A stretch of DNA of 64,000 nucleotides from Zavarzinia compransoris (lineage in GTDB: Bacteria; Pseudomonadota; Alphaproteobacteria; Zavarziniales; Zavarziniaceae), in assembly GCF_003173055.1 (NCBI RefSeq), contig NZ_QGLF01000005.1, positions 514,201 through 578,200 on the forward strand. The letters are read 5' to 3'. The notes beneath the pieces are model-generated. The model was not told where the DNA came from and ran no database searches. It was given only the letters and a program-made list of their open reading frames with translations. Positions within the stretch are counted from its first letter, which is position 1. Every line of letters starts with the position of its first letter. The translations under genes were made by a program, and so were the position numbers. This document shows, in pieces, positions 32,686-41,931 of the stretch.

Positions 32686-34770
32686 TTGCTGCCCAGAATC
32701 CGTCCGCGCGCCGGCCTTGCTGCCGCGCTCGCGCTGCTATGCCTCTCGTCCGCCGCGCTCGCCGAAGGTCCGGCCACGGTCGACGGCGCCCGCATCACCG
32801 CCGCCGACACGGAGCCCGGCAACTGGCTGAGCCATGGCCGCACCTATGGCGAACAGCGTTTCAGCCCGCTGAAGGCGATCGACCGCGACACCGTGAAGGA
32901 CCTCGGCCTTGCCTGGTCCTACGAGACCGGGGGCAATCGCGGCCATCACGCCACGCCCATCGTCGTCGACGGCACCATGTATGTGACGGCGCCGTGGTCG
33001 ATCGTCACCGCGCTCGACGCGAAGACCGGCAAGGAACTCTGGACCTATGATCCGGAAGTGCCGCGGGAATACGGCAAATTCGCCTGCTGCGACGTGGTCA
33101 ACCGCGGCGTCGCGGTCTGGGAGGGCAAGGTGATCTTCGGCGCCCTGGACGGCCGCCTGATCGCCCTCGACGCCGCGACCGGCAAGCCGGCCTGGTCGGT
33201 CGATACCAAGGAAGGCCCCTGGCCCTATACGATCACGGGCGCGCCCCGCGTCATCAAGGGCAAGGTGATCATCGGCAACGGCGGCGCCGAATACGGCGTG
33301 CGCGGTTACTTCACCGCCTATGACGCCGCGACCGGCAAGCAATCGTGGCGCTTCTACACCGTCCCCGGCGATCCGTCGCAGCCGTTCGAAAGCCCGGAAC
33401 TGGAAGCCGCGGCCAAGACCTGGACCGGCGAATGGTGGAAGATGGGCGGCGGCGGCTCGGCCTGGGATTCCATGGCCTTCGATCCCGCGCTGAACACGCT
33501 TTACGTCGGCACCGGCAACGGCTCGCCCTGGGCCCGCCATATCCGCAGCCCGGGCGGCGGCGACAATCTCTACCTGTCGTCGATCCTGGCGGTCGATCCC
33601 GACACCGGGCGCCTGAAGTGGCACTACCAGACCACGCCGGGCGATACCTGGGATTACACCGCGACCCAGCACATGATCCTGGCCGAGCTGACCATCGACG
33701 GCAAGCCGCGCAAGGTGATCATGCAGGCGCCGAAGAACGGCTTCTTCTACGTCCTCGACCGCGAGACCGGCGCGTTGATCTCGGCCAAGACCTATATCCC
33801 GATCACCTGGGCCACCGGCTTCGACATGGCGACCGGCCGCCCGATCGAGAACCCGGACGCGCTCTGGGACAAGGAACCGAAGGTGGTGATGCCGTCGCCC
33901 TTCGGCGGCCACAACTGGCAGCCCATGTCCTTCAGCCCGGAGACCGGCCTCGTCTATATCCCGATCCAGGAAATCGCCGGCCTCTATGCCCCGGACGGCA
34001 AATTCGCCTATCACCGCAAGCAATGGAATACGGGCGGCGACAATGCCCTGATCACCGACGTCGATCCGTCGCTGGTCGCCGGCGCCCTGATCGCCTGGGA
34101 TCCGGTGGCGCAGAAGGAAGTCTGGCGGGCCAAGCTCTGGGGGCCGTGGAACGGCGGCGTGCTCTCGACCGCCGGGGGCCTGGTGTTCCAGGGCACCAGC
34201 GACGGCAAATTCGTCGCCTATGACGCGAAGACCGGCGAGCGCCTGTGGTCGGCGCCCGCCTATACCGGCATCCAGGCGGCGCCCGTCACCTATACGGTCG
34301 ACGGCGAGCAATATGTCACGGTCGAGGTCGGTTACGGCGGCGCCTTCGCCCTGGCCTTCGGGCGGGCGGCGCGGGCGACCGAATTTCCGGTGATCGGCCG
34401 GGTGCTGACCTTCAAGATCGGCGGCAAGGCCAAGCTGCCGGTGCCCGACCTGACCGCCGCCGTCCCGCCGCCGCCGCCCAACACCGCCCCGGCGGAGGTG
34501 GTGGCCCGGGGCAGCGCGCTCTTCGCCAACTATTGCCTCGCCTGCCATGGCGCCGGTGCGGTTTCCGGCGGCGTGCTGCCGGACCTGCGCCATTCCGGGC
34601 CGGCTGTGCATCAGTCGTGGAAGGAGATCGTGCTCGGCGGCATGCTGAACGACAACGGCATGGTCTCCTTCGCCGATGTCCTGACCGAGGCGGATGCCGA
34701 CGCCATCCACGCCTATGTCATCCACCGCGCCAACGAGGGCGACGTACCGGGCACCCCGAAGGCGCAGTAA
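32686..34770 (+). CDS. PQQ-dependent quinohaemoprotein alcohol dehydrogenase with fused cytochrome c
   Basis: A 694-residue periplasmic protein. The TTG start at 32686 has GGGGAGGG six bases upstream, which decides it over TTG 32671. A signal peptide ends near AALAEG. The eight-blade propeller carries the vicinal Cys-Cys pair (GKFACCDVV), the Asp-containing GDTWDYTATQ and several AxDxxTGKxxW repeats (LDAATGKPAW). The C-terminal domain holds one haem site, CLACH. It oxidises a primary or secondary alcohol and passes electrons through haem c. The substrate is unknown. Confidence 0.9.
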   Translation: MLPRIRPRAGLAAALALLCLSSAALAEGPATVDGARITAADTEPGNWLSHGRTYGEQRFSPLKAIDRDTVKDLGLAWSYETGGNRGHHATPIVVDGTMYVTAPWSIVTALDAKTGKELWTYDPEVPREYGKFACCDVVNRGVAVWEGKVIFGALDGRLIALDAATGKPAWSVDTKEGPWPYTITGAPRVIKGKVIIGNGGAEYGVRGYFTAYDAATGKQSWRFYTVPGDPSQPFESPELEAAAKTWTGEWWKMGGGGSAWDSMAFDPALNTLYVGTGNGSPWARHIRSPGGGDNLYLSSILAVDPDTGRLKWHYQTTPGDTWDYTATQHMILAELTIDGKPRKVIMQAPKNGFFYVLDRETGALISAKTYIPITWATGFDMATGRPIENPDALWDKEPKVVMPSPFGGHNWQPMSFSPETGLVYIPIQEIAGLYAPDGKFAYHRKQWNTGGDNALITDVDPSLVAGALIAWDPVAQKEVWRAKLWGPWNGGVLSTAGGLVFQGTSDGKFVAYDAKTGERLWSAPAYTGIQAAPVTYTVDGEQYVTVEVGYGGAFALAFGRAARATEFPVIGRVLTFKIGGKAKLPVPDLTAAVPPPPPNTAPAEVVARGSALFANYCLACHGAGAVSGGVLPDLRHSGPAVHQSWKEIVLGGMLNDNGMVSFADVLTEADADAIHAYVIHRANEGDVPGTPKAQ

Positions 34771-34785
34771 GGCGGAGTGAAAGAG

Positions 34786-34819
34786 AAGGCCGGCCGCGAT
34801 CCCTCGCGGCCGGCCTTTT
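34786..34819. terminator. strong bidirectional terminator
   Basis: A perfect 14-bp stem (34786-34799 with 34804-34817) and a TCCC loop, followed by TTC. It separates two convergent genes. Confidence 0.85.
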
Positions 34820-34837
34820 CTTGTGCCCTATGTCCGG

Positions 34838-36796
34838 TTACGAACCGATGACGCCGCCGTCCTTCTTGACCACGACCACGACCGCGGGGCGCGGCGGCAT
34901 GCCGTCCTTGAAGTCGGGCCAGCGGGTGGAGGGCTTGTCGTACATCGAATCCTCGCCCGGGTGCTGGACCGAGAGGAAGATCGCCGTATCGTCGCCGTTG
35001 AAGGCGCCGCCGCACATTTCCGCGCCCTGGGGCACGGCGAAGAAGTGGCGGGCCTGGGCGCGGGCGTCACCTTCGGTGTCGCAGGCCCAGAGACCGTCGG
35101 CGACGTCGAAGTCCGGGAAGCCGTCGGTCAGCACCCACAGGCGGCCCTGCCGGTCGAAGGCGATATTGTCCGGGTTGGCGAACCAGCCGTCCTTGCTGGT
35201 GCCGGCACCGAACTTGGCGCCGGACGCCTTGTTCGACGGGTCGCCGGCACGGATGAAGATGTCCCAGGCGAAGCTGTCGGCGCCGTGGTCGACCTTGCCG
35301 TCGACGGTCGGCGGGATCATCTCGATGATGTGACCGTAGACGTTGTTGAAGCGCTGGTTGGCGGCATCGACCTGGTCCGGCGTGCGGCGGTCGTTCTTGG
35401 TCAGCGCGATATAGACCTTGCCGGTGACCGGGTTGGTCTCGACGTCTTCCGGCCGGTCCATCGGCGTCGGCTTCAGCAGGTCGGCGGCGCGGCGCGTCTC
35501 CAGCAGCACGTCGGCCTGGGAGTTGAAGCCGTTCTCGGCGGTCAGCGGGCCCTGGCCATGGACCAGCGGCAGCCAGGTGACCTGGCCGTCGGCGCCGAAG
35601 CGCGCGACATAGAGCGTGCCTTCGTCCAGCAGGTCGGCGTTGGCCTTGCGGTCCTTCAGGTCGACCTTGCCCTTGGTGATGAAGCGGTAGACGTATTCGA
35701 AGCGCTCGTCGTCGCCCGAATAGACCGCGAGGCGGCCGTCGGCGGTCAGCGCCGTGGTCGCATTCTCGTGCTTGAAGTGGCCAAGCGCGGTGCGCTTCTT
35801 CGGCACGGCGTCCGCATCATAGGGGTCGACTTCCAGAACCCAGCCGTAGCGGTTCGGCTCGTTCGGTTCCTTCTCGACGTTGAAGCGCGCGAAATGCTTG
35901 CCCCAGGCCGGATATTCCGGCTTGCCCTTGATGCCGTAGCGGTTGTGGATCGGGGCTTCGGTCTTGCCGGCGAAATACTGGTGGAAATTCTCTTCGCCCG
36001 AGAGATAGGTGCCCCAGGGGGTCCAGCCGCCGGCGCAATTGTTGATCGTGCCGATCACCTTGGTGCCGGTGGCATCGGCCGAGGTCTTCACCTTGTCGTG
36101 GCCGGCGACCGGGCCGCTCAGCACGGCCGGGCTGTCGAGCAGGTTGATGCGGCGGGCATATTTGCTGTCCGCCACCACCTGCCACTTGCCGCCCTCGCGC
36201 TTCACCTCGATCACGGAAATGCCGTGGGCGGCGAGCTCGACCTCGACCTGATCCTCGGTCGTGTCCTTGAAGGCCGCCTTCTCGTCGGCGAAGCCCGGGA
36301 ACATGACGTGCGGATCGGTATATTCGTGGTTGATGGCGAGAAGGCCGTGGTCCGCCGCCGTGCTGCCGTAGGGCAGGGGGAACCAGGCGATCATGTCGTT
36401 GTTGTAGCCGAACTGCTTGGCCTGGGCGGCGGCGGTCTGCTTCAGCGGATCGAAGGCGGGCGCGCCCGGCAGCACCGGATCGCCCCAGCGGATCAGCACC
36501 TGGGTTTCGTAACCCTCGGGGGCATGGGCGTTCTCGTCCTGGCCGTGGGGCACTTCCGCGAAGGTCAGGGTCGACTTCGGCGCCGGCTTGTCGCCTTCGG
36601 CCGCCTGGGCGTCCTTCGCGCGGATGCCGCCGAAGACGCCGAGCGCGGTGGCCGCGACGCCGAGCGCCAGCATGCCCCGGCGGGACAGGCGCTCTTCGAG
36701 GACGGCGGCGAAGGGGGTGGCGGTCGATTCGTTGGACGGCAGGTCGTCGGAATCACGGACGATCATGTCCGCGGGCACGCGATCGCGCGACAGCAT
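34838..36796 (-). CDS. PhoX-family (DUF839) phosphatase, Tat-exported
   Basis: A 652-residue protein. A long N-terminal region carries the twin-arginine motif LSRRGMLALG followed by a hydrophobic core and AQAAEG. The mature part has the PhoX propeller features: INHEYTDPH, NCAGGWTPWGTYLSGEENFHQ (quoted in part), GHFKHENA and MDRPEDVETNP. PhoX enzymes are calcium- and iron-dependent alkaline phosphatases. A Pho-box-like sequence lies about 53 bp upstream. It may act in phosphate acquisition. Confidence 0.87.
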   Translation of the reverse strand: MLSRDRVPADMIVRDSDDLPSNESTATPFAAVLEERLSRRGMLALGVAATALGVFGGIRAKDAQAAEGDKPAPKSTLTFAEVPHGQDENAHAPEGYETQVLIRWGDPVLPGAPAFDPLKQTAAAQAKQFGYNNDMIAWFPLPYGSTAADHGLLAINHEYTDPHVMFPGFADEKAAFKDTTEDQVEVELAAHGISVIEVKREGGKWQVVADSKYARRINLLDSPAVLSGPVAGHDKVKTSADATGTKVIGTINNCAGGWTPWGTYLSGEENFHQYFAGKTEAPIHNRYGIKGKPEYPAWGKHFARFNVEKEPNEPNRYGWVLEVDPYDADAVPKKRTALGHFKHENATTALTADGRLAVYSGDDERFEYVYRFITKGKVDLKDRKANADLLDEGTLYVARFGADGQVTWLPLVHGQGPLTAENGFNSQADVLLETRRAADLLKPTPMDRPEDVETNPVTGKVYIALTKNDRRTPDQVDAANQRFNNVYGHIIEMIPPTVDGKVDHGADSFAWDIFIRAGDPSNKASGAKFGAGTSKDGWFANPDNIAFDRQGRLWVLTDGFPDFDVADGLWACDTEGDARAQARHFFAVPQGAEMCGGAFNGDDTAIFLSVQHPGEDSMYDKPSTRWPDFKDGMPPRPAVVVVVKKDGGVIGS

Positions 36797-36848
36797 GGCA
36801 AGGCTCCTGTTCGATCGGAAAAACCTGCCACTGTCTTAGTCCGCTGCC

Positions 36849-36866
36849 GTGACCCCTCCGTTACAG
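36849..36866 (-). promoter_or_regulatory. Pho-box-like sequence upstream of phoX homologue
   Basis: Read on the minus strand, CTGTAACGGAGGGGTCAC resembles two direct 7-mers (CTGTAAC, GGGTCAC) with a 4-nt spacer, compared with CTGTCAT-N4-CTGTCAT. It has several mismatches, so PhoB control is only a suggestion. Confidence 0.4.
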
Positions 36867-36890
36867 TCCGATGGTACAACCGCGACATCG

Positions 36891-37988
36891 TCACAGCCGC
36901 GACAGCGCCCCGGTCACGCAGGCGACCCCGAGGGCGAGCACCCGGTCCTGCCATTCAGGCTCGTCGGGCGCGAAGGCATCCTTCAGGCGGGCGCGGATGG
37001 CCTTGGCTTCGGGCGCATCCAGGCGGCCGCGCAGGTGCAGCCAATTGTCGTCGCGCAAGCCGGCGATCACCGCCTGGCCGTCGCGGGTGCCGACCTCGAG
37101 CGCGACGAAGGCGAGCGGGCAGGGGGCGACGAGGCCGGCCAGCCCCTCGTCCAGCGAACCGCTGAGGTGGGCGGAGACCGAATCGCCGCTCAGGGTCGAT
37201 TTCACGCCTGGGCCGAACAGGTCTTCCGCCCGGCGGAAGTCCGGGCTGCCGGGGGCGGCGATCGAGATCAGCTCGCCCGTCCCATAGGGGCCGAGCCCGG
37301 TGTGGAAATCGACCGCGATCACCTCGTCCGCGCCGGCGAGATGGGCGGCGGCGATTTCGGCGATGCGCCGGCGCGACCAGCCGGGCCCGAAGCCGCCGAA
37401 ATAAAGCCCGTCGGGATAATCGTACTGGCCGCGGGTGATCGCCGCCTGCAGGGCGCCCAACCCGTGCTCGCGGGCGAAGCGGCGCAATTGGGCGTCGGCG
37501 ATGGCCAGGACGCCCGGCTCCAGGCTTTCCGGCAGCAGGGCTTCGGCGATCGCGGCATAATCGCCGGCGGGCGGGCGGCCGGCGGCGAAATCGATCCAGT
37601 TTCGGTTGAGGTCGACATTGTCCTCGGTCACCCGCCGGGTCCAGGCGAAGCCCCAGGGGTTCAGGCCGTGGACCATCACCACCGCGACCTCCGGCGGCAG
37701 GCTGTCCAGGTGACCGTCGGCGATCAGGGCATGGATGACCGCGCTGCCGAAATAGCCCTCGACGCCATGGGTGCCGGCGAACAGCGCCAGCCGGCGCCGC
37801 GCCCCCGCCGGCCCGACCCGGACCACGTCCAGGGCGATCGGGCCGCCGTCCGGCCCGCGCAGGGGGTGGCGGTGGCTTTCGACGGTCCATTGCCTAGCCG
37901 CGCAGGCGGCGACCAGCCGGTTCCGCGCGGTGGCGTAATCCGGGCTGAAGTGGTGATGGCCCGGCCGCTCGCGGTCGCTGTCGGTCAT
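36891..37988 (-). CDS. M14-like metallopeptidase, DUF2817 family
   Basis: A 365-residue cytoplasmic zinc peptidase. The metal-binding HxxE is in FAGTHGVEGYFGS, the arginine/asparagine region is DLNRNWIDF, and the third ligand region is VDFHTGLGPYGTGE. The family resembles carboxypeptidases. It lies 15 bp downstream of the dipeptide epimerase gene on the same strand, so a role in breaking down muropeptide-derived peptides is a reasonable inference. Confidence 0.82.
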   Translation of the reverse strand: MTDSDRERPGHHHFSPDYATARNRLVAACAARQWTVESHRHPLRGPDGGPIALDVVRVGPAGARRRLALFAGTHGVEGYFGSAVIHALIADGHLDSLPPEVAVVMVHGLNPWGFAWTRRVTEDNVDLNRNWIDFAAGRPPAGDYAAIAEALLPESLEPGVLAIADAQLRRFAREHGLGALQAAITRGQYDYPDGLYFGGFGPGWSRRRIAEIAAAHLAGADEVIAVDFHTGLGPYGTGELISIAAPGSPDFRRAEDLFGPGVKSTLSGDSVSAHLSGSLDEGLAGLVAPCPLAFVALEVGTRDGQAVIAGLRDDNWLHLRGRLDAPEAKAIRARLKDAFAPDEPEWQDRVLALGVACVTGALSRL

Positions 37989-38003
37989 GGTACCCCTTAA
38001 GTC

Positions 38004-38999
38004 CTAGCCCCAGAGGGCGGCCGGCGGCGGCTGGATCACCGCGCCGTCATAGCGAAGCCCGGGCTCGCGGTCCCGGGCCAGCAGCAGCGGCCCGTCGAGA
38101 TCGACGAAATCGGCGCCCCCCGCCAGCAGCAGGGCGGGCGCCATGGCCAGCGATGTGCCGACCATGCAGCCGATCATCAGGCCGAGCCCGGCCGCCCTCG
38201 CCCCCTCGACGAGGTCGAGGGCGGCGGTCAGGCCGCCGGTCTTGTCCAGCTTCACGTTCACATGGCTATAAAGCCCGGCGAGCCGCGGCAGATCCGTGAC
38301 GGTATGGCAACTTTCGTCGGCGCAGAGGGGGACCGGGCTGCGGACGCCCGCCAGCGCCCCGTCCGCGCCGGCGGGCAGGGGCTGCTCGATCAGCACCACT
38401 CCCTGGGCGGCGAGCGCGGGGCCGAAGGCCAGCAGGTCGTCGACCGTCCAGGCTTCGTTGGCATCGACGATCAGCCGGGCGCCGGGCGCCGCGGCATGGA
38501 CGGCGGCAACCCGGGCGAGGTCCTGGCCGTCGCCGCCGAGCTTCAGTTTCAGCACGGGTTTCGCGGCCGCCGCGGCGGCCGCGGCCATGACCTCGGCCGG
38601 GCCGAGGCTGAGGGTATAGGCGGTGATCGCGGCCCGCGGTTCGGCAAGGCCGGCCAGGGCGGCGGCGGTGGTCCCCGCCTGCTTCGCCTCCAGGTCCCAG
38701 AAGGCGCAGTCGACGGCGTTGCGCGCGGCGCCCGGCGGCAGAGCGTCTTGCAGGCCCCGGCGATCCAGCCCCTCGGCAATTCGGGGCATGAGGGCGTGGA
38801 GATCCGCCACCACCGCCTCGACCGATTCGCCGTAGCGGCGATAGGGCACGCTTTCGCCGCGCCCGGCGTGGCCGCCCTGGCGCAGGGTCGCGACCACCAC
38901 CTCGGCCTCGGTCTTGCTGCCCCGGGAGATGCGGAACTCGCCGGCGATCGGCCAGCGCTCGACCGCAACCTCCAGGCAGGCGGGGGGCAGGGGCGGCAT
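38004..38999 (-). CDS. dipeptide (L-Ala-D/L-Glu) epimerase or N-acetyl-D-glutamate racemase, enolase superfamily
   Basis: A 331-residue MLE/AEE-subgroup enolase-superfamily protein. The catalytic lysine motif is KLKLGG, the metal ligands lie in VDANEAW, IEQPLP and CADES, and the second catalytic lysine is in NVKLDKTGG. All are kept. Relatives epimerise Ala-Glu dipeptides from murein or racemise N-acetyl-Glu. The neighbouring DUF2817 peptidase supports the peptide-recycling reading. Confidence 0.85.
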   Translation of the reverse strand: MPPLPPACLEVAVERWPIAGEFRISRGSKTEAEVVVATLRQGGHAGRGESVPYRRYGESVEAVVADLHALMPRIAEGLDRRGLQDALPPGAARNAVDCAFWDLEAKQAGTTAAALAGLAEPRAAITAYTLSLGPAEVMAAAAAAAAKPVLKLKLGGDGQDLARVAAVHAAAPGARLIVDANEAWTVDDLLAFGPALAAQGVVLIEQPLPAGADGALAGVRSPVPLCADESCHTVTDLPRLAGLYSHVNVKLDKTGGLTAALDLVEGARAAGLGLMIGCMVGTSLAMAPALLLAGGADFVDLDGPLLLARDREPGLRYDGAVIQPPPAALWG

Positions 39000-39009
39000 A
39001 GTGGCGAAA

Positions 39010-39035
39010 CTCCGGTCGGCGGCGGGCGACCGGAG
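39010..39035 (-). terminator. hairpin between cytochrome c and epimerase genes
   Basis: CTCCGGTCG (39010-39018) pairs perfectly with CGACCGGAG (39027-39035) around an 8-nt loop. On the minus strand it follows the cytochrome stop and is trailed by TTTCGCC. Confidence 0.5.
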
Positions 39036-39050
39036 CTTACCCGCGGAAAG

Positions 39051-39446
39051 CTATTTCGTCGCCTGTTCCAGATAGGCGATGAGATCGGCGCGCTCGTCGT
39101 CCTTCTTGACGCCGACGAAGGTCATCTTGGTGCCGGGCACCAGTTTCTTCGGATCGGCCAGGTATTGGTCGAGGGTCTCCGCCGTCCAGGTGACGTCGGC
39201 GGCGGCCATCGCCTTCGAAAAAGTATAGCCTTCGAGGCTGCCGGCCTTCCGTCCGAACAGCCCGTGCAGGTTGGGGCCCACCCGGTTGGGGCCGCCGGCC
39301 TCGATCGTGTGGCAGGAGGTGCAGCGCTTGAAGATCACGGCGCCTTTTTCGGCATCGGCCGCCGCGGCACCCCCGGCTGCGCCGAGGATGAGGGCGGTCG
39401 CCGCCAAGGCGACGCGGACCTGGATGGTGAAACGGTTCATTGGCAT
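39051..39446 (-). CDS. class I cytochrome c (c2/c550 type)
   Basis: A 131-residue secreted electron carrier. A signal peptide ends near AAAADAEKG. The haem site is CTSCH, and the axial methionine lies in [12 protein letters not shown]. The [20 protein letters not shown] stretch is typical of mitochondrial/c2-like cytochromes. A second ATG at 39440 and a GTG at 39464 are alternative starts. It is divergent from the DUF2336 gene. Confidence 0.9.
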   Translation of the reverse strand: MPMNRFTIQVRVALAATALILGAAGGAAAADAEKGAVIFKRCTSCHTIEAGGPNRVGPNLHGLFGRKAGSLEGYTFSKAMAAADVTWTAETLDQYLADPKKLVPGTKMTFVGVKKDDERADLIAYLEQATK

Positions 39447-39532
39447 GGCGAATTGTCCGATCACGATATTGTCGGATGTACCCGTGTTGGGTCAGAATAA
39501 GTGATCGTAGCCGGCGGCGGCGTCCATGCGTC

Positions 39533-40741
39533 ATGCAGCCGCCCCAGGTGTACAGGAACTGGACCGAGGTGACCGTGAGCGAGGCCGAGACGAATGGGGC
39601 GATCCCCGGCGGGACGACACTGACCCGCGAGGATCTCGAGACCCTGATGGCCGACCCGTCGCCCGAGCGCCAGGCCGGCGCCGCGGCCAAGGTCGCCGCC
39701 GCCTGGCGCAGCGGCACGCTGGATCCCCATGCCCAGGCCTCCGCCGAGGCCCTGTTCCGGGTGATCGCGCGAAAGGCCGCGGTCGCCGTCCGCGCCGCCC
39801 TGTCCGAAGCGGTGAAGGACGCCGACGCCCTGCCGCATGACATTGCGATCAAGCTGGCCAGCGATGTCGATCATGTCGCCCTGCCGGTGCTCGAAGCCTC
39901 CAACGTGCTGACCGACGAGGATCTGGTCGCCCTGGTGGTCGAAGCCTCGCCCGCCGGGCTTGCGGCCATGGCCGGGCGCCCGACCGTTTCCGCCCCGCTG
40001 GCCGAAGCCCTGATCGACCGCGGCGACGAGGGGGCGGTGGCCCGGCTCGTCGGCAATCCCGGGGCCGCGCTCAGCGACGACAATCTCGATCATGTCGTCG
40101 ACCATCACGGCGCCTCGCCCCGGGTGGCGGAACCGCTGGCCGGCCGCTCGGGCCTGCCGGCCCGAGTCGCGGCCCGGCTGATGGCCATGGTCGCCGAACA
40201 ATTGCGCCAGCATCTGGCCGGCCGCCGGGCCATGTCGCCGGATCTCCTGGCCGATCTCATCCTGCAAAGCCGGGAACGGGCAACCTTGATGCTGCCCCAC
40301 GGCGTCGGCCAGGATCTGGAAAGTTTCATCATCGACCTGCATCGCCAGGGCCAGCTGACGCCGACCTTGATCATGCGTTCGCTGCTGACCGGCGATTACC
40401 TGTTCTTCGAGACCGCGCTCGCGCTTCGCGCCGGGGTGCCGGTCGGCAATGCCGCGGCCCTGATCAGCGATCCGGGCGGTTCGGGTCTGGCCCGGTTGTT
40501 CACCGTCGCCGGCATGCCCGAGGTGCAATTGCCGCTGGCCCGCGTCGCCCTGATCGCCGCCGAGGAAACGGAATTGCGTGACGAGCCGGGGGCGCGCGAG
40601 CATTACCGCGAACTGGTGATCGAGCGCATCCTGACCGGCTTCGGCGACCGCGTGGATACGGAAAGCGTCGATTACATGATCACCAAGATCGGCCGCAGCC
40701 CGGCGCCGGCCGGCTCGGCGTCGGGCCAGGCGGCGCGCTGA
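39533..40741 (+). CDS. DUF2336 domain protein
   Basis: A 402-residue, largely helical protein with HEAT-like repeats (ASNVLTDEDLVALVVEASPA; RVAEPLAGRSGLPARVAARL). It matches the alphaproteobacterial DUF2336 family of unknown function. ATG 39533 is used; GTG 39575, with GAGG upstream, is another option. It precedes the Mla operon by 31 bp and could be co-transcribed with it. Confidence 0.8.
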   Translation: MQPPQVYRNWTEVTVSEAETNGAIPGGTTLTREDLETLMADPSPERQAGAAAKVAAAWRSGTLDPHAQASAEALFRVIARKAAVAVRAALSEAVKDADALPHDIAIKLASDVDHVALPVLEASNVLTDEDLVALVVEASPAGLAAMAGRPTVSAPLAEALIDRGDEGAVARLVGNPGAALSDDNLDHVVDHHGASPRVAEPLAGRSGLPARVAARLMAMVAEQLRQHLAGRRAMSPDLLADLILQSRERATLMLPHGVGQDLESFIIDLHRQGQLTPTLIMRSLLTGDYLFFETALALRAGVPVGNAAALISDPGGSGLARLFTVAGMPEVQLPLARVALIAAEETELRDEPGAREHYRELVIERILTGFGDRVDTESVDYMITKIGRSPAPAGSASGQAAR

Positions 40742-40772
40742 GGCGCCGGCCGTTCAAGATCAGCAGACAACG

Positions 40773-41930
40773 ATGGTTTCGACCTCCGCCGCCGCTGCCG
40801 GCCAGTTGCGTCTCGTCGAAGCGGGCGGCGCCGCGGCGCCGCTCCGCCTCGAATTGTCAGGGCGCTGGGTCGTGGCCCAGGCGGCCGCCCTCGACCGCCA
40901 GCTCGCCGCCCTGCCCGAGGCGGGGGGGCGGGTCCTCGACATCGACATCGGCGGCATCCAGGCGATCGATACGGTCGGCGCCTGGCTGGTCCACCGCACC
41001 GCCTCGCGCTGGCATGCCGCCGGGGGCGAGGCCCGGGTGGTGGGGGCGAGCCCCGAATACGAGGTGCTGCTCGGCCAGGTGGCCAAGGCCGACCGCGAGG
41101 GACCGGAAGCCGCCCGGCCCGCGGGCCGGCTGGTCCGCTTCGTCACCGGCTTCGGCCAGTCGGTCAGCCACATGTGGTCGGATGCGCTGGCCCTGATCGC
41201 CTTCCTGGGCGAGACCATGGCGGCCCTGTTCCGCCTCGCCTTCGTCCACCCCGGCCGCTTCCGCCTGACCTCCACCTTCGCCCAGATGCAGAAGGTGGGG
41301 ATCGAGGCCATGCCCATCGTCGGGCTGATCTCCTTCCTGATCGGCATCGTCATCGCCTATCAGGGCGTCGACCAGCTGGCCATGTTCGGGGCGCAGATCT
41401 TCGTCGTCAATCTCGTCGCCATTTCGGTGCTGCGCGAGCTTGGCATCCTGCTCACCTCGATCGTGGTCGCCGGGCGCTCGGGCTCGTCGTTCACCGCCCA
41501 GATCGGCTCGATGAAGCTGAACGAGGAGGTGGACGCCATGCGCACCCTGGGGCTCGACCCGATCGAGGTCCTGGTGGTGCCGCGGGTGCTGGCGCTCATG
41601 GTCATGCTGCCCTGCCTGACTTTCTTTTCCGACATGATGGGGCTGCTCGGCGGCATGGTCATGTCCTGGGCGACGCTGGGCATTCCGCCCGACGTGTTCA
41701 TGAACCGGCTGTCGGCAGCGGTCGGCTGGAAGACGTTCTTCGTCGGCATCGTGAAGGCGCCCTTCTTCGCCGTCACCATCGCGGTGGTCGGCTGCCTCGA
41801 AGGCCTGCGGGTGAGCGGCGGCTCGGAATCGGTCGGGCAGCGCACCACCGCCTCGGTGGTGAAGGGGATCTTCCTGGTCATCGTGCTCGATGCCGTGTTC
41901 TCCATCTTCTTCGCAACGATCGGGATCTGA
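40773..41930 (+). CDS. mlaE: MlaE-type ABC permease with N-terminal STAS domain
   Basis: A 385-residue inner-membrane permease of a lipid transport system. Residues about 20-115 are a STAS (MlaB-like) domain (DIDIGGIQAIDTVGAWLVHRT). The permease domain follows, with the family phrases FLIGIVIAYQGVDQLAMFG, ELGILLTSIVVAGRSGSSF and GSMKLNEEVDAMRTLGLDPI. In E. coli MlaB is separate, so this is the fused form. It is the first gene of mlaE-mlaF-mlaD-lipoprotein. Confidence 0.93.
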   Translation: MVSTSAAAAGQLRLVEAGGAAAPLRLELSGRWVVAQAAALDRQLAALPEAGGRVLDIDIGGIQAIDTVGAWLVHRTASRWHAAGGEARVVGASPEYEVLLGQVAKADREGPEAARPAGRLVRFVTGFGQSVSHMWSDALALIAFLGETMAALFRLAFVHPGRFRLTSTFAQMQKVGIEAMPIVGLISFLIGIVIAYQGVDQLAMFGAQIFVVNLVAISVLRELGILLTSIVVAGRSGSSFTAQIGSMKLNEEVDAMRTLGLDPIEVLVVPRVLALMVMLPCLTFFSDMMGLLGGMVMSWATLGIPPDVFMNRLSAAVGWKTFFVGIVKAPFFAVTIAVVGCLEGLRVSGGSESVGQRTTASVVKGIFLVIVLDAVFSIFFATIGI

Positions 41931-41931
41931 C

